Shown here piece after piece: positions 61,251 to 64,000 of a stretch of DNA of 64,000 nt. A program made the position numbers and the translations under genes. The stretch lies in assembly GCA_022385755.1 (NCBI GenBank), contig MU278364.1, positions 496,001 to 560,000 on the forward strand, given 5' to 3'. The notes beneath the pieces are model-generated. The model saw only the letters and a list, made by a program, of their open reading frames with translations. It ran no database searches and was not told the DNA's origin. This stretch comes from Trametopsis cervina. Lineage: Eukaryota; Basidiomycota; Agaricomycetes; Polyporales; Irpicaceae. Each line of letters opens with the position of its first letter. Positions within the stretch are counted from its first letter, which is position 1.

Positions 61251-64000
61251 CTACTGTGACTGCTTCGTGAAGACTTCCAGGTGAGGGTAGTGCACGGTAA
61301 TAGCATGAGTGTGCGCAGCCTGTTAATAACTGTCAATGAAGAACCGCGTGCGAAGGGTATTGGCGCACCTCTACTGAAGTGAAGAGTCCATGGCAAGGAC
61401 GGCCGTTTGTCGCGTGTCGACAGACGAATAGACTTGCCGTTTGAGTTTGAGGAGCAGTCTAGAAAGCATGAGGCCCGATGTGATAGTTATATGTATAAAA
61501 GGCTCACCTCCTGAGATGACAGTAGCTGCTCTAGCCGCACCTTCACTTCCGCCGCCGAAGCCAGCTCACCGCGAAGGTGCTCCATCTCTACAATGAGCAA
61601 TCCAGAACTCACCTTCAGAGCCTCGAGCTCATTCCGAAGGTGATCAAGCTCGTTCAATTGCTCACGTGCAGCTTCATGTGCCAGCTGGGTGTCCTGGGCT
61701 GTGCGCTCAAGCGCCTCATTCTCGTTCATCTGGGATGCAAGCTGGTTGTGTAGCTCCGCGTGAATACTGTGCAGTGAGTCAATATCACGCTGAGCATCTT
61801 TCACTGTGGCTTCCAATTCTGCGATACGCGCACACAGCTCTGGATATTCCGCGGCTTTTCTTCGTACTTCGTCGTCCGTTTTCGAGTCTCTCTTTGATAA
61901 AATATCAAGTATGCCCTTCTGCTGACGGAGCTCCGCCTGCAGACTGCTGATTGGGCCCTGGAGAAGATTCCGGAATTCCTGTCCTTTCGTCTCACGAGTA
62001 TTCGCGAAGGAAGCTTCTAATTCCTCGGCGTAGGCTTTGGTAGAAAGAAGCACGCGCGTCTGCTCGTCGTATGTGGCCACCGGAATAGATAAGTTCAACG
62101 TGGTCTGTAGAGTGTCGATCTTTCTCTGCTGTTTGTCAGATTCTTCTTTGTATTCGACTAGCCGCAAGATGGAAGATTCTTCGAAGGTCTCAATCTCGCT
62201 GCGAAGATCAGCGACGACCTTCTCCATCTCAGACAGCTGTTCTTCCAGCATCGTCCTGCTGGACTCGGCATCCTCGGCCGTCAATGCAAGCTCTTCTTGG
62301 AGTTTATCGATAATCTCTTCTTTTATACGGAGTTGCTCTTGGAGTGCCGTTGTAGCTGGTTGAGAGTCAGGAGCGTAGATGATCTTGAATAAATCGCGGC
62401 AGGGTAGTGAGTACATGATACGATGTGTAGGACAGTTACGCACCTGGGATTGGCTGTCAATACTGGCTAGCTGCGTGGAAGCTGTTGGAGGGAAGGGAAT
62501 CCGGGATGGCTCTTCGGTTTGAGACTGCGCAGTGTTCTATGCAAATCGTCAATCTGACGTCTCGAAAGGATATCTTACAACTATACCGATGGGCCAGGCC
62601 GCAGATAGTCTGGGTCCGGGATGACTGGAGAATAGTTTCTGGCAGGGCGTGCAGGTGATTTCTGGCTATTCTCATGGGCTCCTCCTGAGAAATCAACATA
62701 TTCATCCTCCATTTGTTGCGCTAACGCGACAGGCCCGGGTTGTAGTGAGGCTACTGGGGTGATGCCTGGGCAATGTCGTATATCCTGTCAGCGTTTTCCA
62801 AGTTTGGTACATATGGAACACCCACTTTCTATTGTGTTATTTACGTTGCGTCTCTTCTTCCGCGCTTTCTCGGGCGAGCTGAATTCCTCGATTGGATCTG
62901 GGGTAGGAAGATAATTCTTGGCCCTAGATGGTGCAACAGTCGGAAGGGGCCGCAGAAGGTTCGACTTCTGAATATTACTGCGGATTGTAAGATCATGCAT
63001 ACGCTCCAGTGGGGATTTCCGCGGTGGTCGTAGTTCTTGCTTTCCGGCCAGCGTTTTTACCGAACGCTTTCGCGGAACGGCGTCTCCCAACAGAGTTTCC
63101 TGCTCATTGATACCACTATCCCGCCCTGGAATGTGCGAGGGAGATGTGCGCCGCGTATTCTTGTTGTCCTGCTGTGATGGAGGTGCAAACTGGGTTTCCG
63201 GGATCACTTCTTCAGGGACAGGATTCGCGGGCGCGGGTGAGGTTGAATCTGCTTGTGCTGTCTTGTTTGTTGCATAAATGACAATGCATCTGAACTCATG
63301 ACTCACCTGTTGATAGTTCCTCGGAGACAGCTACCTTACGACGCTTCGCTTGATATAGAGGAGGACGAGTGGACCAAGCGGATGTCCCCGGTTTATTAGA
63401 ATCAGCGCTGCTGGAGAGAACTGTAGCTCTTTTGCGTTTGCGTTTTACACCAATAGGGGGTCCAACTTTGATTTGCTGCGAGGTTGTGGCTTCATCTGCA
63501 TGAGGGGATGCTGTATTGAGGAACATAAGAACGGATGCTGTAGTCGGATACACATTGACTTTACCTGGCGGAGTAGTAGATGTGTGAGTAGGATGCAATG
63601 CAGGGGGTAACTCGTTTTCTACATGTGAAGCCTCCCTATGGTCTCCTGGTTCTGCACTGCGATCCTGTGACACACTCTTGCCTTTGTTTTTGATTGGCGG
63701 TCCTTTGTCTACTTTCTGCTCTGGTGGCTCGGTTGCCTTTCGCTTCTGCCGTCTTTTCCTCGCCTTCCAGGCCTTGACCAGGTCTGGCGCGTCGCACTGC
63801 TCCTTTTCAACCCAACTAGGGGGCCATGGCTTCTTCGTTTCTGGGTCTTCACCCGCCCAGTTAACTTTGTACCTATTGCCTCTTTCCGCTAGGATTTCAA
63901 TAATCTCGTACAGCTGCTCCCCTTCTGAGTATTGTGTTGTCTGCGTCGTTGGTTCATGTGCCTTGGAGGTTGAGGCTTCGTTCGCCACCGAGGCTTTATC
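61251..64000 (-). CDS. Chromodomain, coiled-coil, C-terminal zinc-finger protein (5' end outside window)
   Basis: The frame enters from the right edge (DKASVANEASTSKAH). A chromodomain-like segment follows: YEIIEILAERGNRYKVNWAG to PWPPSWVEKEQCDAPDLVKA. Next come a basic region (KARKRRQKRK), a long Ser/Pro/Lys-rich linker with a PARNYSPVIPDPDYLRP motif, and about 290 residues of coiled coil (62380-61500, for example IIDKLQEELALTAEDAES). Two small last exons give FVCRHATNGRPCHGLFTSVE and AAHTHAITVHYPHLEVF, a C2H2-like zinc finger, ending at 61251. Chromodomains bind methylated histone tails, so a chromatin role is inferred. The apparent ATG-less start at 63988 is a GTG inside the frame; the real start lies beyond the window. 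Confidence 0.8.

Overview
The window is nuclear DNA of a filamentous basidiomycete, most probably an Agaricomycete (mushroom or wood-decay type). The evidence is dense protein-coding genes on both strands, nearly all split by 50-60 nt GT-AG introns, with products that match fungal housekeeping families. Nothing is bacterial: there are no operons and no CRISPR array, and I recognised no tRNA or rRNA gene. Exon joins were worked out by hand from reading frame, splice signals and recalled family motifs, so exon edges are models.

Layout. 1-5 kb: the 5' part of an unrecognised type II membrane protein, a single-exon GH88/GH105-like hydrolase and an MFS sugar porter. 5-15 kb: a CDC50/LEM3 flippase subunit, a 156-bp CACTA-type MITE, RNA 3'-terminal phosphate cyclase head-to-head with a Hook-type dynein adaptor, and an aldehyde dehydrogenase. 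15-24 kb: a truncated copy of the MCM-binding protein gene, an F-box gene, the intact MCM-binding protein gene and a phosphoglucomutase/phosphopentomutase whose active-site loop is split over three micro-exons. 24-34 kb: a cytochrome P450, an Rco1-like PHD protein of the Rpd3S type and a DHA1-type MFS transporter.

34-46 kb: a repeat-bearing gap, Prp38, mitochondrial ribosomal protein uL15m, exocyst Sec3, then a 2.6-kb gap with tandem repeats that look like exon-intron units behind a TATA box. 45-53 kb: a secreted fasciclin protein, then V-ATPase subunit A head-to-head with 26S proteasome subunit Rpt1. 53-64 kb: two paralogous genes of an unrecognised family, a 4.3-kb gene-poor stretch, and a chromodomain/coiled-coil/zinc-finger protein that runs off the right edge.

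Most genes are unrelated housekeeping genes and do not form a pathway or a metabolite cluster. I found no clear, self-contained new system. The items most worth follow-up are the micro-exons (17/18/24 nt with a GC-AG intron in the phosphomutase, 12 nt in the sugar porter), the repeated exon-intron units at 43.8-44.9 kb, the truncated MCM-binding protein copy that kept its ACGCGT promoter boxes, the paired unknown paralogs, and the chromodomain protein.
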